Shown here: positions 31,196-41,616 of the stretch, piece by piece
Numbering within the stretch: position 1 is the stretch's first letter
Layout: each line of letters starts with the position of its first letter
Origin: Macrophomina tecta
Taxonomy: Eukaryota > Ascomycota > Dothideomycetes > Botryosphaeriales > Botryosphaeriaceae
Reading direction: 5' to 3'
Length of the DNA stretch: 64,000 nt
NCBI GenBank assembly: GCA_024180945.1
Contig: JAKSGN010000036.1
Coordinates: 62,001-126,000 of the forward strand
Position numbers and translations under genes: made by a program
The notes under the pieces: model-generated
The model's database searches: none
Told to the model about the DNA's origin: nothing
The model's input: the letters and a program-made list of their open reading frames with translations, nothing else

Positions 31196-33748
31196 ATGGA
31201 AGGAAGAATCGAGCCGCAACCTGCAGTATTGCAGTGGACAAGCGATGGATCGCTCACCCTTGCCAGACAATCTTTCCCAATGCTTCGCATCGAGTCAAAC
31301 CCGTGGCATCAGAAAATCCGAGAAGCATACGCTCAGGACTCCTTCGCGCAGGAACTTTTAGCGCTGGAGGACGACCCGCGTGTTGCTCGAGATAGGGAAG
31401 GAATGCTTCTCTTCAAAGGATTAATTTATGTCCCGACAAGACTGCGAGAAGCACTCGTCAAGGACATGCACGTAGCACCCGCGCATGGACATCAGGGCAT
31501 CGACAGAACGACCGAGAGGATCACGCAAAACTTCTACTTTCCAGGATTACGAAAAATGGTCCAGCGTATAGTTTCACAATGCGACCTTTGCATCCGAAGC
31601 AAAGCCGCGACACACGCTCCGTACGGACAACTACAACCCCTGGAAGTACCAGAACGACCATGGCAATGGATCACACTAGACTTCATCACGAAGCTACCAG
31701 AGTCCAGAGATCCGCTCACAGGAGTCAAATTCGACTCGATCCTAGTCTTTGTCGACAGACTCACGAAGTACGCATGCTTTTTGCCCTACCTAGAAGCATC
31801 GAATGCAGAACAGCTAGCCTACACGTTTCTCCGATACATCTTCGCGGATCACGGAATGCCGGAAGTATTGGTCTCGGACAGGGACAAGCTGATGAGATCG
31901 GAATTTTGGCAAACACTTACGCGCCAGCTTGGAGCAAAGAACAAACTCTCTACAACGGCACACGCGCAAACCGACGGCCAGACAGAACGGATGAACCGGA
32001 CTCTCGAACAATATCTCCGCTGTTACATCAACTACCCACAGGATGACTGGGCCACATGGCTGCCCACGGCACAATTCGCCTATAACAGCGCCAAACAAGA
32101 GTCAACCAACGTATCCCCGTTCTTTGCCAACTATGGGTTTGAACCAGACGCGTATAGAGAAGCCATCCCAAGCAGGAAATTGGCCCAGAAAGGTGTTCTC
32201 AAGGCCGAGCAGCTAAGAGGATTGCACAAAGCCATCAGTCTCGACCTCGAATATGTACGAATCATGATGTCCAAATACTACAACAGACGGCACCAGGCGG
32301 CACCGAACCTTAAAAGGGGGGATAAAGTGTACCTCCTCACGAAAAACATCAAATCAAAACGACCGAGCGACAAATTGGATTTCAAGAAAATCGGTCCATT
32401 CGAAATTGCAAAAAAACTGGGAGAAGTCACTTATCGACTCAAATTGCCTAACACACGAATGAACTCTACCTTTCACGTGGCATTGCTCGAGCCAGCACCA
32501 GAAAACGCCACCATCCCAGAAACTCAAGAAGAGATTGTACCAGAAAACCCTGACGCCGAAGAAACCCAGTACCCAGTCGAGAAGATCCTAGACTGCAAGC
32601 GGTTCGGACGTCAGCTCAAATATCTCGTCAAATGGGAGGGTTACGGAAATGAAGACAACCAGTGGGTGCCAAAGGACGACATACACCCAGATCTCGTCAC
32701 AGAATTCCATCGCCAGAACCCTGACCTCCCGCGGAAACGGGGTCGCCCCAGAAGGACGGATCCATCCACAACTCAGCCCCAGACGGAAACGCAATCCCAG
32801 CCACCGAGTCAGGCTGAGGACCTCCAGAATTCGAGGAGCCCGCAACAACAGGAGGACTCGGAGAACGTTCCGGAGTTGGCACGTCCTCGCCAGCTGCACG
32901 TCGCCTGTCGCGATCCTCCTTTTCGAGTTTTTCCAACTCCTCGATGGACGCTAGCTCGCGTTCAAACATCCCCTTCCGCTTACGCTCAAGAAGAGCGAGT
33001 TGCTTCTTTAAGCGATGACGACGAGCGTACACCTCGGAACGACGCTCCTGGAGTTTTAACTCCTCCACCAGAATTTGACGCTCATCCTCATGAAGGCGCT
33101 CCAGCTGATCCTCCACCTTCTCCACTTCCGCGTCAATTTTCGCCCCTACAAAAGTCAGCCAGGACAGAGAACAAGCGGGGAAGACACACAGTCGCGCTGA
33201 GAAACCACCAAGTCGCATTTACGGTTCTTCGACAAACAGCGCTTGCAGTGCCCCGAATCCAAGCTAATGAAACACTTCGCACCAGCGGCACGACAAGCGC
33301 TGCAGGGGGAAGGCATCTCGTATCGGCAGCGACTGACGAGCGCGTGGCGACGTTGCGTCGAAGAAACCTTGGGCATGATGAGCGAAAGTCACGGAAGGAA
33401 GCGAAGGTCACCTACCAAGAACTTATACACGTCACGGAATCCTTCGGGCCGAAGGACCTAAAAGGGGGGATAGTGTTACGGCGCAGCCTCCACAGGGTTA
33501 GGGAACAGCAGGATGAGGTAGTAAGTGGGGAGCTCGGGTGCGGCGTGGAAAGGACCCACGCGCGCTCACGTGAAGCACGTGACGCCAAGATAGTGCTCTC
33601 ACTGCTCCGAAGGCGCTCGGACCGGAACACCACAGAGCACCCAGAGCAGGACAAGCTACTCTGTCTGCTCCCAAGGTCACCGCCCTCCCGAGGGACAGAG
33701 CAGACGGATCAGAAACTAGATTGTATACACTTTCCTACTTGTATATAA
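31196..33748 (+). CDS. Pol part 2: integrase and chromodomain (frame-shifted)
   Basis: The frame is open from just after the homopolymer; 31196 is its first ATG. The HHCC zinc-binding region (HGHQGIDRTTERI … CDLCIRSK) precedes the DDE core (WITLDFITKLP, VLVSDRDKLM, TDGQTERMNRTLEQYL). A C-terminal chromodomain (about 32,570-32,720; YPVEKILDCKRFGRQLKYLV, WVPKDDI) is expected to target heterochromatin. Beyond it the frame runs on for ~340 codons, across the antisense gene, the PPT and into the LTR. That tail has no pol-like content and is probably open because of the antisense gene. True Pol likely ends soon after the chromodomain or is undefined in this copy. Confidence 0.85.
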   Translation: MEGRIEPQPAVLQWTSDGSLTLARQSFPMLRIESNPWHQKIREAYAQDSFAQELLALEDDPRVARDREGMLLFKGLIYVPTRLREALVKDMHVAPAHGHQGIDRTTERITQNFYFPGLRKMVQRIVSQCDLCIRSKAATHAPYGQLQPLEVPERPWQWITLDFITKLPESRDPLTGVKFDSILVFVDRLTKYACFLPYLEASNAEQLAYTFLRYIFADHGMPEVLVSDRDKLMRSEFWQTLTRQLGAKNKLSTTAHAQTDGQTERMNRTLEQYLRCYINYPQDDWATWLPTAQFAYNSAKQESTNVSPFFANYGFEPDAYREAIPSRKLAQKGVLKAEQLRGLHKAISLDLEYVRIMMSKYYNRRHQAAPNLKRGDKVYLLTKNIKSKRPSDKLDFKKIGPFEIAKKLGEVTYRLKLPNTRMNSTFHVALLEPAPENATIPETQEEIVPENPDAEETQYPVEKILDCKRFGRQLKYLVKWEGYGNEDNQWVPKDDIHPDLVTEFHRQNPDLPRKRGRPRRTDPSTTQPQTETQSQPPSQAEDLQNSRSPQQQEDSENVPELARPRQLHVACRDPPFRVFPTPRWTLARVQTSPSAYAQEERVASLSDDDERTPRNDAPGVLTPPPEFDAHPHEGAPADPPPSPLPRQFSPLQKSARTENKRGRHTVALRNHQVAFTVLRQTALAVPRIQANETLRTSGTTSAAGGRHLVSAATDERVATLRRRNLGHDERKSRKEAKVTYQELIHVTESFGPKDLKGGIVLRRSLHRVREQQDEVVSGELGCGVERTHARSREARDAKIVLSLLRRRSDRNTTEHPEQDKLLCLLPRSPPSRGTEQTDQKLDCIHFPTCI
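32697..33376 (-). CDS. Antisense gene: Zn2Cys6-type cluster plus coiled coil
   Basis: Two exons on the minus strand: 33376-33190 and 33145-32697, joined by a 44-nt intron (GTGTGT donor, CTGAC branch, TTTGTAG acceptor), giving 636 nt or 211 aa in frame. Residues ~24-53 contain six Cys spaced C-x2-C-x6-C-x8-C-x2-C-x6-C, exactly the fungal binuclear zinc cluster spacing. Residues ~63-140 form a highly charged coiled coil (VEDQLERL … SIEELEKLEKEDR). The tail is Pro/Ser/Gly-rich. It overlaps pol antisense downstream of the chromodomain, and its start lies ~100 bp from the 3' LTR, whose U3 could serve as a reverse promoter. The frame is conserved in the diverged copy at 9.7-10.3 kb. I infer a DNA/RNA-binding or regulatory protein of the element; expression is untested. 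Confidence 0.72.
33460..33470 (+). other. Polypurine tract
   Basis: AAAAGGGGGGA directly upstream of the 3' LTR (TAG then TGTTACGG), the expected primer for plus-strand DNA synthesis. The degraded copy has an equivalent purine run at about 10444-10454. Confidence 0.85.
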
Positions 33749-33962
33749 ACCACACTCCTTAGATAGCTTTGACCTTCGTGGTCAACTTCAATAACAATTC
33801 AGCACATTGTTAGTAACACGGCCTTCGCACGCAGTGCTCAGTCTTGTCACGTGTTCGACTTGCTCTCACCCTCTTCTTGTACCCACTCAAGGAAAACCCC
33901 CTCGACAGGTTTTCTCCCTCTTCGGTGTTTGGATCCTTAGAGGCAGAGGCCCGCTCGTTACA
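33474..33962 (+). repeat. 3' LTR of the young chromovirus
   Basis: 489 bp, read as identical to 26170-26658. Followed by the target-site duplication CTCTG. Confidence 0.96.
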
Positions 33963-34123
33963 CTCTGTAGTACTTTCTTAATGCAAAGAAATCAGCATAA
34001 AATAGTAGAGAAAAATCTTTGAAGCCTATAGAATCAGTAAGCTGATCTATACGCCTCACTGTATATGGATATATTTCTATACTGCGCCTTGACGTGCTTG
34101 ATAGGCAACACTACCCTCATCCA

Positions 34124-35953
34124 TCAAGCCCTGACGGTGACACGACACGGATACTTGTGCGCCGCATGAGCCCCGCCCGCTGTGTCCGACACCCCAAACG
34201 CACGGTCCCCAAAGGCCGTTTTAATCCGGCCCCCATCAGGGTGCAGCCTGTCCCACTCCTCGTACGCAGGGACGATGTCGAACTCCCGCACTGTCATGGC
34301 GAGCACGACCTTGATTTCCAGCATCGCCAGCGTTTGCCCGATGCAGTTGTGCGCGCCGTGCTCAAAGGGCCGGAACGCCTCCCTGGGCGGGTGCAGCGGA
34401 TGCTCGGGCCCGACCAGCCAGCGCTCCGGGTTAAAGACGTCGGGTTGGGGGAATGTGCAGGGGTTACGGTGGATGGCGAAGTGCAGGCTGTAGAGGACAG
34501 TATTCGTCGTCGGGTAGCGCGTGCCGTCCTCGTCGGTCAAGACGACGTCAGGGCTGCCGAGGCGGACGACGGAGGCGGCTGGGTAAAGGCGCAGGGTCTC
34601 TTTGATGCATGCGGTGGTGTATGGTAGCTGATTGGTTATGAGCGGGTCACTAGAGAGACGTGTCCCGGCGGCGTGGACGTCGGGACCGAGGAAGGCGTCG
34701 AGTTCCGCGCGAAGGCGGGTGAGACAGTTTGGGTTCTGCGACAGCAAATTGTACGCGTAGATGATGGTCGAGGAAGTTGTGTCGTGGCCGGCAAACATAA
34801 AGAGGCGGAGTTGGGTGGAAGCTTGCTGTTTGAATGTTGGATCAAGCGTCTCCTCGTCGGCTTTGTTTTCTGCCATGTAGCCATCCAAGGCGCAGGCGAT
34901 GATGGATTTCGCCCCTTCTCTTGGAGTCCTCTGCTCTTCCTTACGCTTTGAGAAACACTCGTCCAGCACTTTCTCAATCTCTCGGCGGAGGATGCGATCA
35001 TGATACGCTAAATGGAGAGGTGGAAGAGGATTGAGTTTCTCCAGAAACTGGTATTTCCTCTCAAGACGCGTGTTCTCAATCATTTTGCGGAGGCTCCTCG
35101 GAATGGCTGCATCCTTTCTCTGATAGTCCCACTCCTTGTTCCTACCTCTTATAAGTATCCGCCACACTATCCACATATCGTGGAAACTTACAATGTCACT
35201 AATCCGATCACATCCAAGGCTAAGCGGAGCGTGTCTTCCTCTAGTTGGATTAAGGCCTTCGCCTTTGCATGGGTGCGAAGCTTCTCCACAAATGTCTCCG
35301 CGCAGCGGACGATTTGCGGAGTAAGGTCCAATATATAAGATGGGTTGAAGGCTGGGTTGAAAGTGGCGCGCCACGGTTTCCACAGCTTGTGTGGCAGCGT
35401 GATTAAACTGGGGCCTCCCGTGATGCCGTCAATGCCTTCATTAACTCCCGGTGTCCTTCTGGACTCGGTTACTTGTTCTTTGATCTGGGCGGCCATCATC
35501 GGGCTGTTGATGACAAGAACCGGCATTGAAAACGGCCAGAGATCGGCGTATATGGCTCCTCTGTTGCTCTCCAGCGACATCTGGGCAAACGCGTACTTTG
35601 TTGATACGCCTTTAGGTAGCCTGTCCATGTACTCCTTGAATGAGGACAAGCTGCCGACAAGCCAGCTCCACCCTGCTACCGGCTGAAAGATTTCTCTTAA
35701 CACGAGAAAGTCATTCTCATCATAAGCAAGTACATACCAGCCCCTGCTTACGCAGGTCATTGACAGCTTTCCGGGCACAATACCACTTGACAGTGGCGTA
35801 AAGAATGAGACAAGCAAAGGCAACTGCCATGATGTGCGCATGCATGCTCAACTCAAAGGAAGTCGTGGTCATCATCGTCGGGACTGGCATCAACAGGGCG
35901 CGAAGGGTGAAGTGCGCAAGGACGAAGTTGTAGTGTAGCGCGGCATCTGCCAC
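34124..35953 (-). CDS. Cytochrome P450 monooxygenase (microsomal), three exons
   Basis: Exons 35953-35738, 35682-35192, 35141-34124; introns 55 and 50 nt; total 1725 nt, 574 aa. The N-terminus has a hydrophobic segment (~residues 33-55; HIMAVAFACLILYATV) followed by basic residues, an ER anchor. I-helix AGHDTTSS (oxygen-binding), K-helix KETLR (ExxR), NPERW, and heme loop FEHGAHNCIGQTLA with Cys as the iron ligand are all present, so it should be an active haem-thiolate enzyme. The substrate and CYP family are not readable. The gene lies just downstream of the young retrotransposon, in convergent orientation, about 160 bp from its 3' end. Confidence 0.9.
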
Positions 35954-36439
35954 GCGAAATAGTGGGATGCCAGAAGTTTTATAATCTCTTACTGCGGGGC
36001 GCGTTAACCTGCGGGCTGAGCAAAATCTGCTCCAGTGATGTTACGCCGCCCAGGCCAAAAGCTTCGAGCAGCTGTTCGCTGAACCGCGAAAAAGCTCAAA
36101 TGTCTCAAAGTCAAAAAACACGAGCTCCGTTTGGGTTCTATCGAATCATTTGATACGCGTTACGAGACCAACGTTCCTGCTTCGCGGAAACATGCCATAA
36201 TCCTGACCAATGCGGTTATGTTTCCCGAAGACAGTCCTCGCCCGCCCGCAGGGGCGCGTCAATTCGCGCACCCACCAATCATCAACTCCACGCTGCATGA
36301 GCTTGTTGGAAGGCACGCCCCCAAGTAGCCTTATTCCATGCTTGACTCCAAGGTGTTGGGCAAGCAAACAGCCTGGTTTCGCTAGATTGTTAATTTACTA
36401 TTTTGTGCGGCGACAGAGCGTTAGTCTCAAGGGAGTGCC

Positions 36440-37250
36440 TGGGTCTGCCGGCGAGGTACGCCCTGATGAAGACTGTTTCAAGCTCCACGGCCGCGCTTTC
36501 AAGGCCATGGAGATGCTCTGAGATAGCGCGGACATCCGTGAAAATTCAGCACCTCTGCGCCACGACAAGCACTCGACTAGTACAAGCCATCTCATCCACG
36601 TGAAAGTGTGATCCGGAGGACCCAATCTGTAGATGGTTCAAGCCAACCGGGAGTTGCGACCTGGTCTTTAACGCTACCGGATACGTTTGCCTTGTTGGCC
36701 AGACGGACATCAGCTTCTGCAGAAACGTCAAATGCGTCAAGAAAGTATGCCAGCTCAGGCTTGAACAAACACCGTCGACCTGAACTGCACCCACTGCATC
36801 CTTAGCAAGACACCAATTGAACACACAATGCAGGCCATGGCCAACCTCAAAGCGTTAGCGTTCTTTTCCGGCACCACCAAAGAAAAACGCGCACGGATAA
36901 ACAGGCAGGGCAAGATCAAGTACCTCAGCCGCTTTGAAATCTCGACAGCGACTCGGAGCCGTACCCACGCCGCGCAGAGCGAGGGCAGCCCCTTCTTCAT
37001 CGTCACTGAGGATTTGGCCAAAGATTTACTCGCCGCCTGCGGCAGGCTGGGCATCGCAGTGGCAGCCTGTTCACCCACCCCGAGCAAGCGGACTGTTGCT
37101 TGCAAATACTGCGACGACGGCAACTTCGTGGAGAGGTGCATTCGCCGCTTCATGACGCGCTCCTCGGTGGGCATCTTCCGAAGAATCCCGTGTGGGCAGA
37201 TTTGCTGCACGAGATCGCGAGCGCGAAGTGGTGCACGCCCGGGCAGTTGA
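36440..37250 (+). pseudogene. Decayed Cys-containing gene of unknown function
   Basis: Codon choice looks coding (GC-ending) but moves between frames. One frame carries RPDEDCFKLHGRAFKAMEML followed by a TGA near 36,520; a second, from about 36,610, has PICRWFKPTGSCDLVFNATG and several more Cys. A third, about 36,780-37,230, reads CTHCILSKTPIEHTMQAMAN and later EDLAKDLLAACGRLGIAVAA. Either introns or frameshifts separate them. I do not recognise the family. The stop after MEML is what a C-to-T change of CGA would give. It may be a real multi-exon gene I could not assemble. Confidence 0.4.
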
Positions 37251-39216
37251 CTCGGGCTTGGCTGATGGCGTAGAGGGGTGGTATTTCCACAGCTCCTGGT
37301 TGGGGGCCTCTTTTCTCTGTCTCACTTGGGATGAACCGGCTCTTTGTTGGCCTGGCCGGGTTCGTTTTGAAGTAGAACTCGGAGTATCGGTACCGGGAGG
37401 ACGTCGGCTCCTTTGGCATGGCACTGAGATCCGCGAGGCTATGGACGGCGCCGCTGTCGCTGAAAACACGTACCCGATGGAAAGGGGTTTGCAGTTGTCC
37501 GCTGGCGCTTTGGGGGTGTGAGTGGTGGATTCTTGGGTATTTCCATTGCCCTGCGCCAAAAGCGGTTCACCGTATAGTCAGCAAAACGTTATGCCATTGT
37601 GCCAGTTCCTGGTGGGAAGTTGTTGCATCGATGCTGACGCTGCTAAACGCGCGATGAAATGCAGGGGACCCTCTTTACAATCACTGGCGGAAGACGTGTT
37701 GTTGTACAAGTGAAGTAATTAAGGCTGGCCCATCTGCGAAACCGTAGTCAGCTAGTGTTGACGTGTCACCTGGATCAGGCAAAGGCAGCGTTGCAGGGCT
37801 ATACGGAGAAATACTCTGCAAAGGCTAAGAGAAGCGAGAGATGCTGATCGTTGCCGGGCAAAGCTGCGCCGCGCATCCGCCTGGCGGCCGCTATTCGGTT
37901 CCGGAACAACGGGAGGGAGCAATTTACATGGATGACCAACGTCTGGGACAGCGTGGCTTGCCGAGGAAAGACGCGGCAGTTCGTCTCGTGTTGGAATTGT
38001 GGAGAAGGATTGGCAGTGTGCAATGCCGGATCTTCACTCGCATGAGCATCAGGAGCGCTGACGGGTGGCAGAAGCCGCCGGTTCTGCGGTCTCAGGAAGA
38101 GGAAATAGGCTATATATTAAACGTTTAAGCAGTTGTATTAACCTGGAAGGATCCACACTCGTGGCCTTGCACGAGCGGGCGAGGAAGCCTACCCAACACT
38201 TGCCGGCCAATCAGGCGGGGGCAGATAGACGGGGCGGACCGCGTGGCTCCTCATTGGGAGGGCGAGCCGACTCTTTTCCTTTTCATCCATGCCGCTGCTC
38301 GCTCCGCGTTGGCCCCACCACCATCGGGCTTTGTCGCTCGATCGTCGGGCTTTAGCCAACACCCGAGCCGGCTTACTGCTGCGCGCAGCTGGGAGCGCCG
38401 ATTCGAAGCTGCGAAGACAAGAGCATGGCGTAGTGCGCTCCATTGCGTGTGTGGTGAATGGACGGAAGCGGCGACGGAGGAGGTTCGAGTTGTAGCAGGC
38501 CTCGTCTGATGCTCGGCCCACATGCGGAGATTACCGTGTCCGTTGAGCCACGATTCGTGGGACGCGGTCAGCTCGCCAGCGAAAATAAAAAGAAAAAAGA
38601 AAGGTATTTCCTCCGCGCCGCCGGCCTCGCCAGAGCGCTTTCACGAGGCCCAGGTGGTCGTCTGAGATGGAACGCTGGCACTTGGCGCGGAGGTGTACGG
38701 CCGGGTAGAGGCGAGGGCTGACGCGGCGTCGGCGGCTCCGATCATCGAGACTCGAACAGGCCGGGTGCATGAGGCCGCGGAAGAGGGCCATGTTCTGGAC
38801 GATGGTGCTTGCAGCTGCGCCGCCTGTGCCGAGGCGAGGGACGGGCGCGGGCGCCGCAGTCGGCGGCACAGTGCTTCGAAAGCTTCTTCGCCCTTGCAGG
38901 CTTGGCCTGCATCAGACGGGCACTGGCAAGCAGCGTCGGCGACCGCGCGGACGTGGGCTCTGCGGGCCAAGTGACATGGAGCTGAGGAGAATCTTCACGT
39001 CACCTCTCGAGCAGCGTCGCATCGGGCGGCAGATACCGGGCCGGGCGATGGCACGGATCAGATTAGATCCGGCGACAGCTTCGATTCAAGACTTATTGGC
39101 GGAACTAAGGCGTTGGCGGTGGCGCCTTTTATGCACTTGGCCCGCCCTGGGCCCATTGTCGGCGCCCACACTGCGCCCTCATTCGCCTGAGATGCGCCGA
39201 CGTCGCGGCCCCAGGA
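37251..39216. other. Long intergenic region upstream of the siderophore transporter
   Basis: Nearly 2 kb, GC-rich from about 38,150. Many short overlapping open frames on both strands (for example plus 37192-37521, minus 38531-38869) have no recognisable domain and look like chance frames in GC-rich DNA. No RNA gene was recognised. Confidence 0.4.
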
Positions 39217-39226
39217 TTATCTTATC
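39217..39226 (-). promoter_or_regulatory. Double GATA site upstream of the siderophore transporter
   Basis: TTATCTTATC on the plus strand (GATAAGATAA on the minus strand) lies about 210-220 bp before the ATG at 39439. Tandem AGATAA matches HGATAR. Iron-repressing GATA factors of the SreA/Sfu1/Urbs1 type bind such sites in siderophore-uptake promoters; binding here is inferred. Confidence 0.5.
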
Positions 39227-39438
39227 TTATTAGATGAAAATGTCGCTCTCCAGCCAGGCCACCGACATCGTGGGCGACCCCGGGGCATGGTCGTCGGCAA
39301 AAGCTCTGCTAGTCGCCCTTCTGCAGGGTAGGAGGACGGGTAGATCAGTCATTTAAGCTCTCCGGCTCCCGCCCCGTCGTGCTTGCGTCTCCAAGCCTTC
39401 CCGCTCGCCATCCTGCCGTGCCGCAACCCGCAACAGCC

Positions 39439-41365
39439 ATGGGCGTCTTCTCTAACCTCAGGGGCCGCAAGGACGCCGTCGTCGCCGAATCGGCTGTCAA
39501 CCCGCAGACCGAGCACGAGCCCAAGAACGATGTCACTGTCGACCACCCCTCGAGCAGCGACGCGGACACGTTGAGCCTCGAGGCGCGCAATGAGCGCGAG
39601 ATCCAGCAGCACCCCGACCAGATTACCAAGGAGGCCGAGGAGGGCGTGCAGAAGGTTGAGGCCGCCGCCCTGGTCTGGAGCAAGAAGACCGTCTGGTTCA
39701 TCTACGCATGGTACGTTTCAACTGTCGTGAGTTCGGTCCGCAACACTCGCTGACGGCACTGCAGGATCTGGGTCTGCTTCTTCATGCTGGCGTTCCAGCA
39801 GTCCATTGGCAACAACGTCAACTACCTTGCTTACTCGAACTTCTCCACCGCTCCCCAGATCTCCACCGCCAACATCCTCTCCAGCATCATTGGCGGTGTT
39901 TTGAAGCTGCCGATTGCAAAGACTCTCAACATCTGGGGTCGTGCCGAGGCCTTTTCCTTCTTTGTCGTTGTCTACCTGGTCGGCATGGCCATTATCTCCG
40001 GTTCCGACGGCCCTGATAGCTACGCTGCCGGCTATGTCCTGTACTGGATTGGCTACGATGCCATTTACCTCATCCTCGACGTCTTCATTGCCGACACTTC
40101 TGGCCTCCGCAACAGAGCGTTTGCGTTCGGTTTCGTCAGCACGCCCTTCATTTGCACCGCCTTCACCGGCCCCCTTGCTGCGCAGTCATTCCTGGGCATG
40201 ACGACATGGCGCGTGGCGTACGGCGTGTTCATCCCCATCATGTTCGTCGTCTTCGCCCCGCTGGCCATCGTCTTCAAGTACTACCAGAGGAAGGCCGTGA
40301 GGCTGGGCATCTACAAGACAGAGGCCAGTGCCCGTACCGCCATGCAGTCTATCGTCCATTACATCAAGGAGTTTGATGGTGCGTCCCAACCTTTTCTTCA
40401 CGCTCCATCTTCCCGCTAACACTTCTCCAGTCATTGGCGCTTTTATCCTCATGGCCGCCTTCGTCCTCTTCCTGCTGCCTTTCAGCTTGGCCTCCTATGG
40501 AAGGTCCGAGTACCACAGCGCCACATTCATCGCCATGGTCGTCATCGGCATTCTTCTCTTCCCGGTCTTCTACGTCTGGGAGAGATTCTTCGCCACCAAG
40601 CATTTCGTCCGCTGGGAGCTGCTTCAGGAGCGCACCGTTCTCGGCGCCTGCGTCGTGTCTGCAGTGCTCTACTTCAGCTTCTACTCGTGGGATCTCTATT
40701 TCTACTACTTTGTCATGGTTGTCTACAACCTCAACATCTCCATGACTGGCTACATGACGCAGATCTACAATGTAGGCTCGTGCTTCTGGTCACCCATCTT
40801 CGGTCTGTGGGTGCGCTGGACCAAGCACTTCAAGTGGACCTGCTTCGGGTTTGGTCTGCCCCTGATGTTCCTCGGCGCTGGCTTGATGATCCATTTCCGT
40901 GGCACCGACAACGACATCGGCTACATCATCATGTGCCAAATCTTCATCGCATTCGCCGGTGGTACCCTCGTCATCGGCAACGACATGGCCGTCATGGCTG
41001 CCGCCGACCACCAGGGCGTCCCCATGATGCTTTCGATCCTTGGTTTGATGTCCAGCATCGGTGGCGCCATTGGACAGGCAGTCGGCGCTGCGATCTACAA
41101 CAACACGTTCGGCGAGGCGCTCAGGTCGAAACTGCCCGCTGATCAGCAGGCCAACTGGGCCGCTATTGTTGCTGGTGGCTACACCACCCAGCTCACTTAC
41201 CCCGTAGGCAGCCAGACCAGGGACGCCATCAACTACGCTTGGGGCTACGCTCAGAAGTACGAGTGTATCGCTGCCACCGCCGTTCTCATCCTTGCCATTC
41301 CAGCCATTGCCATCTGGAAGGACTACAACGTCGACAAGAAGCAGGTCAAGGGTACCGTTATTTAG
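39439..41365 (+). CDS. Siderophore-iron MFS transporter (SIT/ARN family)
   Basis: Exons 39439-39710, 39765-40378, 40431-41365; introns 54 and 52 nt; 606 aa. A ~85-residue charged N-terminus is followed by about 14 membrane segments, as in Sit1/ARN and MirB-type ferri-siderophore/H+ symporters. Characteristic stretches are [16 protein letters not shown] in the first helix, [20 protein letters not shown], and the C-terminal [20 protein letters not shown] and [19 protein letters not shown]. These proteins import Fe(III)-siderophore complexes at the plasma membrane. A tandem GATA site upstream suggests control by iron status. Confidence 0.9.
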
Positions 41366-41616
41366 ATCTACCAGCGGGGTTTGTTCAGTAGGAGTGCGTA
41401 ATCATTAATAATGAAAGATGCCGAACAAAAGCTGTGGGAAGGGTTCGGGGGTATACATATGCACACACAGCAATAGGCAAGTCTGTATATCAACGCAAGG
41501 CGCTTTACGAACTGTCCAAGTGAACTTGCCAAAGCAGCGGATTCTGTTAGGTGTTCCGTCCACGATACTTACCGAATCCCCCGTCCTTATGTTTGCCTCT
41601 TTCGGCTGTGGGCCAA

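Larger units (their letters stand above)
26170..33962 (+). mobile_element. Young Ty3/gypsy chromovirus, full length, 7793 bp
   Basis: Flanked by perfect duplications CTCTG (26165-26169 and 33963-33967). The two 489-bp LTRs show no difference when read through, so insertion was recent. Order: LTR, PBS region, gag, pol (protease, RT, RNase H // integrase, chromodomain), antisense Cys6/coiled-coil gene, PPT, LTR. The chromodomain and domain order place it in the chromoviruses. It shows none of the RIP damage of the copy at 3134-10934. A one-base shift splits pol at 31143-31147, so this copy may not be autonomous. Confidence 0.97.

Noticed and set aside
32720..33748. Long C-terminal extension of Pol after the chromodomain
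   Set aside because: The frame stays open through the PPT and into the LTR, has no pol-like content and is less conserved in the older copy than the antisense frame; not treated as a real protein domain.
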